The notes beneath the pieces were generated by a model that saw nothing but the letters and a program-made list of their open reading frames with translations, was not told where the DNA came from and ran no database searches. This document shows positions 35,828-45,367 of a stretch of 64,000 bases of DNA, piece after piece. Source of the stretch: Bacteroidales bacterium (GTDB lineage Bacteria > Bacteroidota > Bacteroidia > Bacteroidales > F082); contig JAQVLA010000006.1 of assembly GCA_028704385.1 (NCBI GenBank), positions 25,838 to 89,837 on the forward strand. Reading direction: 5' to 3'. Position 1 is the stretch's first letter; each line of letters starts with the position of its first letter. A program made the translations under genes and the position numbers.

Positions 35828-36955
35828 ATGATTCACCGTTTTATTACAAACAGGATTTTAGAAAGTCTAGTTCCTGGCCGGGTTACTGTTTTGTTTGGTG
35901 CCCGTAGAACCGGCAAAACAACTTTGCTTAAGGCAATAACTGAAAAGCTTGCTGAAAAGCGTGTGTTGATCCTTAATGGTGAAGACCTCACTGCTGCTGA
36001 GATTTTATCTTCGGGCAGAGCAGAAATTCTCAAAAATCTTACGCAAGATTATGATTATTTATTGCTTGATGAAGCCCAGAGCATAAATGGAATAGGTAAA
36101 AATCTGAAACTGTTAATTGATACCAGACCCGAACTTACAGTTTTGGCAACTGGTTCAGCGTCTTTCGATTTGCGTAATCAGCTGGGTGAACCTTTAACTG
36201 GTCGTTCTATTCATTTTATGCTTTATCCAATTGCTTTTGGAGAATTAAATCTGGATTATCTTGAAACGGTAAAAAACCTTCCTCAACTGTTGGTTTATGG
36301 CTCTTATCCACAGATTTTAATGGAGGAAAACGAAAAAGACAAACGACGATTGCTGGAAAACATTAAAAACGGCTATTTGCTTAAAGACATCCTAATGCTC
36401 GATAATCTCAAGGATAGCTTATTCGTTTTGAACTTGTTACGACTTGTGGCATTTCAGATCGGAAATGAAGTTTCATTCAATGAATTGGCTAATCAGTTGG
36501 GCACTACCGTAAAAACTGTCCAACGTTATCTGGATATTCTGGAGAAAACTTTTGTGTTGTTCCGTTTGAATGGGTTCAGCCGAAATCTTCGAAAAGAAAT
36601 AACCAAATCGTCTCGGTATTATTTCTGGGATAACGGCATCCGTAATGTGATCATCAATAATTTCAAGCCATTGGAGCAACGGGATGACGCAGGGAAATTA
36701 TGGGAAAACTATTGTGTTTCGGAGCGCATCAAAAAGCAGGTGTATCAAGAAACTTTTGCTGAGTTTTATTTTTGGCGCACTTACGATCAACAGGAAATAG
36801 ATTTGCTGGAAGTGACTGATGAAGAAATTTCAGCTTTTGAATTTAAGTGGGGTAAAAAGAATGCACGTATTCCAAAGGCCTTCCAAAGCCAATATCCTGA
36901 AGCTGATTTTCAGGTTATTAACAAAGAAAACATGCATGAATTTTTAACATTTTAA
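35828..36955 (+). CDS. AAA ATPase with DUF4143 (PD-(D/E)XK-like) C-terminus
   Basis: This 375-residue protein belongs to a family found in many copies in Bacteroidota. Walker A is GARRTGKTT (24-32), Walker B YLLLDEAQ (77-84), and a sensor-like ATGSASF follows. A winged-helix segment spans about 215-265 (EVSFNELANQLGTTVKTVQRY ends it in part). The C-terminal domain has a nuclease-like pattern, EIDLLE then FEFKWGKK, resembling the D...ExK core. The cellular role is not established. Upstream tandem repeats suggest self-control. Its end overlaps the convergent SMR gene by four bases. A decayed relative lies at 49675-50392. Confidence 0.8.
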   Translation: MIHRFITNRILESLVPGRVTVLFGARRTGKTTLLKAITEKLAEKRVLILNGEDLTAAEILSSGRAEILKNLTQDYDYLLLDEAQSINGIGKNLKLLIDTRPELTVLATGSASFDLRNQLGEPLTGRSIHFMLYPIAFGELNLDYLETVKNLPQLLVYGSYPQILMEENEKDKRRLLENIKNGYLLKDILMLDNLKDSLFVLNLLRLVAFQIGNEVSFNELANQLGTTVKTVQRYLDILEKTFVLFRLNGFSRNLRKEITKSSRYYFWDNGIRNVIINNFKPLEQRDDAGKLWENYCVSERIKKQVYQETFAEFYFWRTYDQQEIDLLEVTDEEISAFEFKWGKKNARIPKAFQSQYPEADFQVINKENMHEFLTF

Positions 36956-37287
36956 TTTCCTGAAGAGACAACCTTCAATCCTACGATACTAATAATTAAT
37001 GTGCTAATAAAAAACAAACGCCAAAAGTTGACAGCTTCCTGAAAGAAAATGATACCCACCAAAACCGTTCCAACAGCTCCAATGCCAGTCCACACGCCAT
37101 AAGCCGTGCCCATCGGGATGTGATGTGTGGCTCTGTAGAGCAACCACATGCTCAGGCTCAGGCTGATCACAAAAGCAGTAAACCACCAATAAGATTCTGG
37201 TGCAGCAGCGGTTCGGGCTTTCGAAAGGGAAGCTGCAAAAGCTACCTCAAACAGGCCGGCGGTAATAAGGGTGATCCAGGGCATCAT
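36952..37287 (-). CDS. SMR-family transporter, SugE/Gdx-like
   Basis: This 111-residue protein with four hydrophobic helices has the conserved membrane glutamate E14 in GLFEVAFAASLSKA and the block PMGTAYGVWTGIGAVGT, which favours the Gdx (SugE) branch over EmrE-type multidrug pumps. Gdx proteins export guanidinium against protons. Only 40 bp separate its ATG from that of the divergent protease gene, and I see no guanidine riboswitch there. Confidence 0.85.
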   Translation of the reverse strand: MMPWITLITAGLFEVAFAASLSKARTAAAPESYWWFTAFVISLSLSMWLLYRATHHIPMGTAYGVWTGIGAVGTVLVGIIFFQEAVNFWRLFFISTLIISIVGLKVVSSGN

Positions 37288-37327
37288 GGTGGCAAAATTA
37301 ACTTATTTTTGGCCAAAACAATTTTCT

Positions 37328-38101
37328 ATGAAGCCATCTTCCAAATTTGTCATCTGGTTTGTGCCACTGGCTTTTGCCATCTATATCCTGATCAACAAGT
37401 TTTATTTTGCTGAGTTGTACCATTTCCTGATGAATTATACTGAAGCCGTTTTGGCTTATTTCATGGCTTATCTGTTGGTTGGTTTGCCTCTATTTGTTAC
37501 TGTGATTATCCTGTTCGGTCGGCAGTCATTTGAGGCTTTAGGCATGTCGCGATCCTTGTTGAAAGGTTTTGGTTTGGCCTTATTGTTTACCCTTCCCATG
37601 TTCATCGGCTATGCTGTTGTTTTTGATTTTAATCAGAATCTGGACTGGCGGCAGATCATGTTGGGGGCTGTCTTTGCCGGATTTTTTGAAGAAATGTATT
37701 TCAGGGCGTTTTTCTTTGGGCTTTTGTTTCGCTACACGCGCCTGGGTTTCATTCCTTCTGTATTGCTTGGTGCCATAATTTTTGGGTCACTTCATTTGTA
37801 TCAAAGCAATGATATTGGTGTTATGACCGGCATTTTTATCACCACAATTTTGGGTGCGGGTTTTTTTGCCTGGCTGTATACCGAATGGAAATTCAACTTC
37901 TGGTTTATTGCCTGGCTTCACACAATGATGAACCTGAGCTGGATGCTTTTTGAAGCCGGTGATAATGCACTGGGTGGGATTTGGTCTAACGTGTTCAGAG
38001 TGATGGCCATCGCCCTGGCAATTTTTATTACAATCCGTTATAAATCAATGCACGGTTCGAAGTGGGTGATCAACAGAAACACGCTTATCAGCAAAACATA
38101 A
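37328..38101 (+). CDS. CPBP-family intramembrane glutamic endopeptidase
   Basis: The protein has 257 residues from the ATG at 37328; a GTG at 37271 would overlap the SMR gene. It is a polytopic membrane protein with the three CPBP/Abi motifs: EEMYFR (motif 1, catalytic glutamates), FGSLH (motif 2) and HTMMN (motif 3), each within hydrophobic helices. The family includes CAAX-type proteases and bacteriocin-immunity proteins; the substrate is unknown. A TATTTTTG box at 37304-37311 is a likely -7 element. It converges on the kinase operon. Confidence 0.82.
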   Translation: MKPSSKFVIWFVPLAFAIYILINKFYFAELYHFLMNYTEAVLAYFMAYLLVGLPLFVTVIILFGRQSFEALGMSRSLLKGFGLALLFTLPMFIGYAVVFDFNQNLDWRQIMLGAVFAGFFEEMYFRAFFFGLLFRYTRLGFIPSVLLGAIIFGSLHLYQSNDIGVMTGIFITTILGAGFFAWLYTEWKFNFWFIAWLHTMMNLSWMLFEAGDNALGGIWSNVFRVMAIALAIFITIRYKSMHGSKWVINRNTLISKT

Positions 38102-38115
38102 CATCAATCTTACAT

Positions 38116-40857
38116 TCAGGCTTCATGAAGCGATGTTTGTAATGGTTGTGGCAAGCTGACAACAAACACGCTCCCCTTGCCCGGCTCACTTTCGACATGA
38201 ATTGTTCCACGATGAAGTTTTACAAACTCATTCACGATCAACAAGCCCAGTCCGGTTCCCTTTTCGCCGGATGTGCCGGTTTCTGATTTTGAACTATCCA
38301 GCTGAAACAGATTTTGAACAGTTTCAGGTGTCATCCCTACTCCCCTGTCTTCGATGTTAATTTTGATATAATCTGCATCTCTTACTACTTTAACCGTAAT
38401 TTCCTGATCAGGATAAGAAAACTTGATGGCATTGTGGCAAATATTCCGCAGCACTGACTGAATCATCCTGGGATCAGCTTGAAGCTGAATGTTCTCTGGA
38501 ATTTCTGCAATGATATTGATGTTCTTGATCGCTGCTTCCGTTTTGAGCTGTTTACAAATTTCACTAAGCAAATCATTCATATTAATTGTTTCAGCATTAA
38601 GTGGAAACATGCCCCGTTCGAGCCTGTTCCAGTTGAGCATCTGATCAATCAGCAAGTCCAGTCCAACCACTGTTTCGTACAGGGTTTGCATCATATTTTT
38701 GTGTTCTTCCACATTGCTAACCGGCAAATCCTTAAGCAATATCTCCGTAAGATTTATAAGACCTGCCATCGGACTTTTCAGGTCGTGCGATATCACGGAG
38801 AACAGCCTGTCTTTGGCTGCATTAGATTTTAGAAGCTCCTGAATGAGTTTGGTTTTATGGAAAGCCAATGCCAGATAGTTAGCAGCAAAAGTTCCCCATT
38901 TGGTTTTTTCTGGTGTAAAATATTGTTTTCGGGTATATCCAACAAGTATGGCACCAAGTTTTTGATCTTCAACAATCATCGGGATTCCAAGCAGTGTTTT
39001 GGATTTGAACTGATTGAAACCTGTCAATCTGCGGGTATAATTCAGTTTAGGGTCCTGAATCACGAGTGGACTGTTATTCTGGAGAACGTCTTGGGTAAAG
39101 GTGTTTTCATTTTCAAGTGGTTCGAGTTTGGTAAATAAATCAAACATTGTAGCATGTGATGCCACCGGTATAGCGGTGTTTTTCTTTTCGTCCCAGGCGG
39201 TTATGTAACATTCATCAGCACGCATGAGTTGCCTGAAAATTTCGGCAAGTTGTATCCAGTGTTGACTATCGGTGACAGGCTGCAAGGCCAGTTGCGAAAG
39301 TAGATTGAGGTGCGCTGACCTGCTTTCTTTTTCTTCCAAGAGAAGTTGTATTCTTTTTTGCTCAGTAATATCAATTCCCGAAAAGAGCAGGATTTCGATT
39401 TGTCCGTTTTCGTTATAAATCAGGTTGTTTTTCCAGATATAATAATACGTTTTTCCGCTTAAGACAACGAGTTTGGTTTCTAAAGTTTTGTCTGGCACAT
39501 TTTTATCGAGAAAACATTTATCGAGAAACTCTTCTATTTCATTTGTCTCCTTACAGTTTTTCAAAAACTTAAACCATGCTTGTCCAATCATTTCAGGTTT
39601 TTCAAATTCGGCCAACTTACAACCTGCCTGGTTGATCAAACTGATGGTGTGGTCAGGTTTTATACCGATGATCACCGAACCTGCAATATCCAGGTATTGC
39701 TGTGCTTTATATTTTTCGTTGATAATTTGTCTTTCGTATTTCTTTTGGTCAGTAACTTCATGCGCAATAGTAAGCAATCGTTGTTTTTCGCTAATTCTTA
39801 CATTATAAGTTTGTACCTGAAGGATTAACATCCTGATTTCATCTTTTTGCACCAGCAATTCGTATGGTTTGCTCGATTTTCCCATCGCATGTTGTGCAAG
39901 CACACTGGCAATTTTAGGTATCTCACTCAAAGGCAACTGCTTAAGGTGGAGTAGGTTCTTTCCAATATAATCAGACTTATTCAACCTAAAAAGCCGTTCG
40001 GCAGCTGAATTGGCATCAACTAAACGTCCTTTAATATCTGTCAGAAGATAGGCTTCGGGTGCCTGGTCGAAAAGAATTTTTACACTGTTCAAACTATCAT
40101 TAAGCCGTTTTTCCTGAACTTTTTGCCGGCTAATATCCTGGATATAAAGCCAAACCATACGCTCACCATTTTCCTTAAAAAAACTGTCACCATACAGGAC
40201 TACCGTAACGGTGTGTCCATCCTTATGAAAATATTCCTTTTCGTATGGACCAAAATGACCGGAGATATAAAGAGCTTCTGTTTGAATACGATCAAGCTGA
40301 TGGTAATGCTTTGGTGTAATATCCAGGTAAGTAAGCTGTTGTAGTTCAGCTTTACTATAACCCAAAATTTTACTCATCATTGGATTACTATCGGCAAAGC
40401 GTTTGGTGGCGGAGTTGATTATCGTGATGCCAATGGGGGCCTGTGAATAAAGCTGTTTGAGTAAGGTTTCTTTCTCTGATGCGGAAAGCGCAAATCCTGC
40501 ATTGAAAATTTCATTGTCATTGTCAGTATTCCGGTTTGAAAACTGTATTGGGATTATTGGCATTAAAAGTATAAAACGCTGCTGATCATCCTGTTCAAGT
40601 AAGTGGATTTTCCAGTTTAACCTTACCTTACGTTGTTTAATCCGGGTTTCAAAAATGGCTTCCTTATTATTGGCAAAACCTTGCTCACTCGCTTCCAACT
40701 TAGTGAAGGCAGGGATAATTTTAAATATTGAAAGCCCTTCCAGTTCACCAAAAACCTCATTAGCAACATGATTTGCAAAGCTTATCAAACCCATATTATT
40801 ACAAATAATTACCGGATCAGGCAAGTCATAAAGCACTGATTTATATGGGATACTCAT
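38116..40857 (-). CDS. Multi-PAS/GAF sensor histidine kinase
   Basis: This 913-residue protein is apparently cytoplasmic, with no transmembrane segment seen. Several PAS domains occupy roughly residues 1-500 (for example NSATKRFADSNPMMSKILGY and LTDIKGRLVDANSAAERLF), followed by a GAF-like domain at about 520-670. HisKA has VISHDLKSPMAGLINLTEIL and HATPase has NICHNAIKFSYP, DRGVGMTPE and GEKGTGLGLLIV. There is no receiver or DNA-binding output, so the partner regulator must be elsewhere. It is second in a two-gene operon, 12 bases after another PAS kinase. Confidence 0.88.
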   Translation of the reverse strand: MSIPYKSVLYDLPDPVIICNNMGLISFANHVANEVFGELEGLSIFKIIPAFTKLEASEQGFANNKEAIFETRIKQRKVRLNWKIHLLEQDDQQRFILLMPIIPIQFSNRNTDNDNEIFNAGFALSASEKETLLKQLYSQAPIGITIINSATKRFADSNPMMSKILGYSKAELQQLTYLDITPKHYHQLDRIQTEALYISGHFGPYEKEYFHKDGHTVTVVLYGDSFFKENGERMVWLYIQDISRQKVQEKRLNDSLNSVKILFDQAPEAYLLTDIKGRLVDANSAAERLFRLNKSDYIGKNLLHLKQLPLSEIPKIASVLAQHAMGKSSKPYELLVQKDEIRMLILQVQTYNVRISEKQRLLTIAHEVTDQKKYERQIINEKYKAQQYLDIAGSVIIGIKPDHTISLINQAGCKLAEFEKPEMIGQAWFKFLKNCKETNEIEEFLDKCFLDKNVPDKTLETKLVVLSGKTYYYIWKNNLIYNENGQIEILLFSGIDITEQKRIQLLLEEKESRSAHLNLLSQLALQPVTDSQHWIQLAEIFRQLMRADECYITAWDEKKNTAIPVASHATMFDLFTKLEPLENENTFTQDVLQNNSPLVIQDPKLNYTRRLTGFNQFKSKTLLGIPMIVEDQKLGAILVGYTRKQYFTPEKTKWGTFAANYLALAFHKTKLIQELLKSNAAKDRLFSVISHDLKSPMAGLINLTEILLKDLPVSNVEEHKNMMQTLYETVVGLDLLIDQMLNWNRLERGMFPLNAETINMNDLLSEICKQLKTEAAIKNINIIAEIPENIQLQADPRMIQSVLRNICHNAIKFSYPDQEITVKVVRDADYIKINIEDRGVGMTPETVQNLFQLDSSKSETGTSGEKGTGLGLLIVNEFVKLHRGTIHVESEPGKGSVFVVSLPQPLQTSLHEA

Positions 40858-40869
40858 AAGAAAGCAGGA

Positions 40870-43758
40870 TTATATTGAAAGCCAGTTTTGAATCATCTCA
40901 AACAATTCGGCAGGCTTAAATGGTTTGGTGATATAATCATCACAACCCGCATTCAAACACATAAAACGATCATCATTGGCAGCATAAGCTGTAACAGCAA
41001 TTACCCTGAGATCAGGATTTAGCATCTTAATCTGTTTGGTGGCTTCCAAACCATCCATAACGGGCATCTTAATATCCATCAACACCAAATCAATATTATG
41101 ATTCGCTTTAACTATTTCAACAGCTTCACTTCCATTTCGTGCATAAAGCACGTTAAAGGGTTTTGATTTAAAAATTCGTTTGGTGTATAAGATATTCAGG
41201 TCTTCATCTTCTGCAACCAGCAGAGTAGGCCATTCCTGGTTTGTTTCAGCTTGAAGTGGTTTTTCGACAGTTTTAAAAATTTCCATATTTATGGCGGATT
41301 TTAAGGGGAGGTGAATAAAAAATGTGGTTCCTTGTCCAAGGACAGAATCGATTTTGATGCGACCTTTTAGTAAGTGTACAAGTCCTTTTACGATAGTAAG
41401 ACCCAAACCGGCTCCTTCCTGATTACGTGTACTGGAAAAGTCTTCCTGAATAAAGGGTTTGTATATTTCGGGCAGGGCTTCCGGGCTGATACCTTTTCCG
41501 CTATCGCGTACAAAAAGTATTAGTTCCTCGTCTTGTATTTCAAAACCCATGTGGATAAAACCACCATCTGTATATTTGATCGCGTTGGTCACCAGTTCGT
41601 TAAAAATCTTATAGAGATAACCTCTGTCAGTATCCATATTGGTTTTGAGCCAGGGTTCTGCAATCTCCATTTTTAGCTCAATGCCTTTAATTTTGGAAAA
41701 ATGCAGGTGCTTTTTGTAAATATCGTTAAGGAGTGAGGCCAGGTGAATGGTTTCTACATTATACGGCATATTACCCGACATCAGCAAAGAAACATCCATG
41801 ATATCATTGAAAGTGTCGGTGAGTCTTTCAACGCTTGTTCCGAGTGCTTCAATAAAGTCTATCCGATCGTCAAGGCTAAGATCAGGGTCTGAAAGCAATT
41901 GCGAAAACCCAACTATACCGTTGAGAGGTGTACGAATTTCGTGTGAAATATTATTCAGAAATGCCGTTTTCAGCCGGTCGCTTGCCTCTGCCTTTTCGCG
42001 TTCGTGTGCTAAAGCAGCATTTTTTTCGAGTATTTCTTCGTTCTGATGTTTAAGTTTTTCGTTGAGGCTGCTCAACTGCTGGTTTTGATTTTCGAGGATT
42101 TGATGGTTGCTCTTTAAGAGCTGCTCTGTTCTTTGTTTGATTTTGAGATTGGTAAGCAACTCGGCAAAAATTTGCAGCAGTGCCAGTTCGTTGTCAGTAA
42201 ACGATTTGTATTGTTTTACTGCATCAAAACCAACATAGCCCAGGCATTTATGGTCTTCCATCAATGGAATGGTGATCAGGGATTTTATATTCTGTGGTTC
42301 CAGAAGTTTATAAAGTTCGCTTTTGCTGTCAAGTTGATCTATCCTTTCAACAATAGTAATTTCGCCTTTAATATGCGAATTCACCCAATCCGGAACCAAC
42401 TGGTTGGAAACTCTTTTCAAATTCTCGATTTCGGGTGTGGTACCTTCTGAACACCACTCATAGGTGTTAGTCATGTAGGCTTCTTCCCACACATAGTCAA
42501 AAATATATACCCGGTCAACTTCGGCAAAAAGACCAATTTGTTTCAAAGCATTGTTGATTGCCTCGTCAGTTTGGGAAACAGGCAAATTGATAAAACGGGT
42601 TGCCAGGTGTGTTAAAATCTGTAGTAAGCGATTATTGAGCAAAAGATTGTTTTCGAGTTGACGTATATTGGTTATTTCGCGAAGCATGAGCAAACCGCTG
42701 TTGCTGTTCATGGGCGATATCCGGGCTTCATAAGTACGTTTTTGATTTGGTTTGGAAATCATCAAATCAAAAACCTGTGTTTGTTTGCTGCTTTGGGCTC
42801 TCTTAAGTGCCAGTAGTATTTTTGAGCTTGTATGCGAATCAAAAAAACTGTTGATATGTTTTCCTTTATTAAAATCAATCGCTGTTAATGATTGTTTCTC
42901 CTGCTGGAATGAGTCACTCATTATTCCGGAAGAATCAATAATATACATCAGATCGGGCATGGCATTAATCACAGCTTTTAATCGTGTGGTAGTTTCGCGA
43001 AGCTTTGTAGCCGATTGATGCTGGCTGGTTATATCCCTGTTAATGCTTCCGAACATATAATTACCTTCCAAAACAACCGGAAAAAGTGTTGTTTGAATGA
43101 TACGCTCCTGACCATTTTGCTTGGTATAAATCCGGGATTTAAATTCCTGAGTCCAACTGATGTCTTTGCGTTGAAGCAGATTTATTATTCTTTTGCGAAT
43201 GGTGGCAGCACTTTGAGCTGATTTATTTTTGCTTTCATCCGTACTAAGCAAATACATGGCATCCCAAATATACTGGCCAATCATTTCATTGGCATCATAC
43301 CCGGTGATTATTTCCTCGCCTTTGTTCCAAAGTGTTATCTTGCCTTCTTCATCAAACAATATCAGCCCTTCATCGCTTTGCTCGATCACGGCCCTGAATC
43401 GCGCTTCGCTTTCGCGCAAATTTTTTGACATCACCTTTTCCTGCCTGCTCAGATCTTGCCCGGCCTGCTCAATCAACCAAAATTTGTTGTTTTCAATTTC
43501 TATAAGGGAAGCCTTAAACTGCCACTCTTCATGGTTATGTCTAAGTAAGAGGGTTTTTACATCCTCTGCGGGACTTCCCTCCTCAATGATTACAATTTTC
43601 TTATCAAGCCCGTATGCTTCAAAACTGTTTGAATCTATTTCTAATGCTTCAGAGGCCGAAACATTGGCATAACACAGTTTAAAGTTAATATCACTTATCA
43701 GAACCCAGTGCCTGAGCTTATCAAGGAGAGCAGTATTGGGAAAAGAATAGGTTGACAT
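40870..43758 (-). CDS. Hybrid PAS/GAF sensor histidine kinase with receiver domain
   Basis: This 962-residue protein has an N-terminal PAS region (about 1-340, including FDEEGKITLWNKGEEIITGY) and a GAF domain (about 370-540, IFDYVWEEAYMTNTYEW). A long coiled coil follows, then HisKA (NNISHEIRTPLNGIVGFSQL), HATPase (NELVTNAIKYTDGG, DSGKGIS, GAGLGLTIV) and a C-terminal receiver with phospho-acceptor in LVLMDIKMPVMDG. No membrane helix is seen. It is the first gene of the two-kinase operon. A perfect 19-bp palindrome lies 90 bases upstream. Confidence 0.9.
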   Translation of the reverse strand: MSTYSFPNTALLDKLRHWVLISDINFKLCYANVSASEALEIDSNSFEAYGLDKKIVIIEEGSPAEDVKTLLLRHNHEEWQFKASLIEIENNKFWLIEQAGQDLSRQEKVMSKNLRESEARFRAVIEQSDEGLILFDEEGKITLWNKGEEIITGYDANEMIGQYIWDAMYLLSTDESKNKSAQSAATIRKRIINLLQRKDISWTQEFKSRIYTKQNGQERIIQTTLFPVVLEGNYMFGSINRDITSQHQSATKLRETTTRLKAVINAMPDLMYIIDSSGIMSDSFQQEKQSLTAIDFNKGKHINSFFDSHTSSKILLALKRAQSSKQTQVFDLMISKPNQKRTYEARISPMNSNSGLLMLREITNIRQLENNLLLNNRLLQILTHLATRFINLPVSQTDEAINNALKQIGLFAEVDRVYIFDYVWEEAYMTNTYEWCSEGTTPEIENLKRVSNQLVPDWVNSHIKGEITIVERIDQLDSKSELYKLLEPQNIKSLITIPLMEDHKCLGYVGFDAVKQYKSFTDNELALLQIFAELLTNLKIKQRTEQLLKSNHQILENQNQQLSSLNEKLKHQNEEILEKNAALAHEREKAEASDRLKTAFLNNISHEIRTPLNGIVGFSQLLSDPDLSLDDRIDFIEALGTSVERLTDTFNDIMDVSLLMSGNMPYNVETIHLASLLNDIYKKHLHFSKIKGIELKMEIAEPWLKTNMDTDRGYLYKIFNELVTNAIKYTDGGFIHMGFEIQDEELILFVRDSGKGISPEALPEIYKPFIQEDFSSTRNQEGAGLGLTIVKGLVHLLKGRIKIDSVLGQGTTFFIHLPLKSAINMEIFKTVEKPLQAETNQEWPTLLVAEDEDLNILYTKRIFKSKPFNVLYARNGSEAVEIVKANHNIDLVLMDIKMPVMDGLEATKQIKMLNPDLRVIAVTAYAANDDRFMCLNAGCDDYITKPFKPAELFEMIQNWLSI

Positions 43759-43847
43759 GTCTTATTTCTTGTTTTGTTTATCTATAATTGATTGGTAAAT
43801 TTAGCCATAAATAATTTTAAACTGTTGAATTCGAGTTATATACATTA

Positions 43848-43866
43848 ATTCCATATTATATGGAAT
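43848..43866. promoter_or_regulatory. Perfect 19-bp palindrome upstream of the hybrid kinase
   Basis: ATTCCATAT-T-ATATGGAAT is an exact 9-bp inverted repeat about one central base. It lies in the 277-bp gap between the kinase operon and the RND operon, 90 bases upstream of the kinase ATG. It is probably an operator; the protein is unknown. A smaller AGCCT/AGGCT hairpin lies near 43889. Confidence 0.5.
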
Positions 43867-44035
43867 GAATTTAACAACCGAATTATTGAGCCTGATATTA
43901 GGCTGAAAACTCCTGATTAATTGCAATTCACAATAGTACCAGACAAGTGTTATGGCTGTAAAATTAATTGTTTCGGAATTAAATGACAACAAGCTGCCTG
44001 AAAATTAGACCAAATCAGTTGTATTAAATCAGATT

Positions 44036-45343
44036 TTATTGGATCACCAATTCGCCGGCCAGTTGCCTCAGGCTGGTCTCACTCAATTTTACCTGCAATC
44101 GGGCACTGAGCAAACGGCTCTCGGCTGAGATAAAATTTCGTTGAGCTTCCCTGAATTCAAAGCCTGACAAATCACCGAGCCTAAAACGTTCGGTTGCAAT
44201 GATCAGATTTTCACGAGCCACTAGCACATTGTGCGTTTCCATGTTCAAAAGCTGAAGCTTGTTGCGATAACTCTCAAATTGTTGATGCAGGGTAGTTTTC
44301 ATCTCGTTAACAATGGCTTCGAGATTTAACCTGCTGCTTTCGAGTATTATCCTGGCATTTTGTGTTTCCCGTCTGAGATTTAACCCGTCAAAAAGATTCA
44401 CTCTGGCACTTAATCCGTAAGTTAAACCCTTGGTTTGACTGGTCTTAAGAAATCCTGCTTCAGAATTTTGATCGTTGTAGGTGTAGCCAAGATTGAAATC
44501 CAGACTGGGAGCTTTTCGACCTTTGATTTCTTTCAGGCTCAGCTCGGCCAGATAAATATCCTGGTTGCTCAACCTGAGTGCGGTGTTTTGGGTGATCATC
44601 TTCTCCTGCAGAATTTCTTTGGAAAGTGCAGGATTGATGGCAAAGCTGTCGCTCACAATAAATCCCGTTTCGGGAGTACGACCCAATAAATTATTGAGGC
44701 TGGTTTTTAGCTGAATCAAATCGTTGTTGATATCAATCAAGAGTGCACTATCGGCATTTCGATCCACCTCAGCCTGAAGCAACTCTAATCGTGAACCGGC
44801 ACCAATATTGAGCTTCTCTGATGCCAGCATCACCCTTTCCTGATCAATTTCAAGTGTTTTTAAAATCACCTTCTTTTGTTTCTCCAGTTGTACCAGGCTA
44901 TAATAAGTAGATAGGATGTCGAAAATACTATTCTCAACGGTAAGCAAAAGCTCGAGCTCGCTTTGCTGCTCAAGTGAAGCCAGAATATCGGCCCGGGTAA
45001 ACATTTGAAGACCGTCAAAAAGTGTCCAGTTAAGCTCGGCAGCTGCCGTAAAAGCATCTGCCTTAGCTCCATTGCGATCAGTGATCTGGCCTGTCAAAAA
45101 CTCCTGTTTTGAATCAGTTACACTATAATTTTGACCCGCATTAACATTAAGCTCCGGAAGAAATCCGGCATTACCAAGGGTGTTGTTATTTTCAGCTATT
45201 TGAAGATTTGATCTTTGCAAGCGGATGGAATAATTGTTTTCGAGCCCGATACGCACGGCATCTGCTTCTGTGAGCAGCGTTTGAGCTTGCAAAAGAGGTA
45301 TCGAAATTAAACTCAAAACTAAAACTATGACGGAGCGCAACAT
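44036..45343 (-). CDS. TolC-family outer membrane protein of the RND system
   Basis: The protein has 435 residues from the ATG at 45343 (MLRSVIVLVLSLISIPLLQAQ, a Sec signal peptide); a TTG at 45367 is possible but unneeded. It has the helix-rich duplicated TolC/OEP fold with LLTEADAVRIGLENNYSI at the start and LNWTLFDGLQMF, LSARVNLFDGLNLR as strand hairpins. It is the third gene of a tripartite efflux operon and starts 24 bases after the RND pump gene. Confidence 0.9.
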   Translation of the reverse strand: MLRSVIVLVLSLISIPLLQAQTLLTEADAVRIGLENNYSIRLQRSNLQIAENNNTLGNAGFLPELNVNAGQNYSVTDSKQEFLTGQITDRNGAKADAFTAAAELNWTLFDGLQMFTRADILASLEQQSELELLLTVENSIFDILSTYYSLVQLEKQKKVILKTLEIDQERVMLASEKLNIGAGSRLELLQAEVDRNADSALLIDINNDLIQLKTSLNNLLGRTPETGFIVSDSFAINPALSKEILQEKMITQNTALRLSNQDIYLAELSLKEIKGRKAPSLDFNLGYTYNDQNSEAGFLKTSQTKGLTYGLSARVNLFDGLNLRRETQNARIILESSRLNLEAIVNEMKTTLHQQFESYRNKLQLLNMETHNVLVARENLIIATERFRLGDLSGFEFREAQRNFISAESRLLSARLQVKLSETSLRQLAGELVIQ

Positions 45344-45367
45344 GGCATTTGTCTTTAAATTAATCAA

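Noticed and set aside
43801..43992. 63-codon minus-strand ORF between the kinase and RND operons
   Set aside because: AT-rich, no recognisable motif, and it contains the 19-bp palindrome; treated as noncoding.
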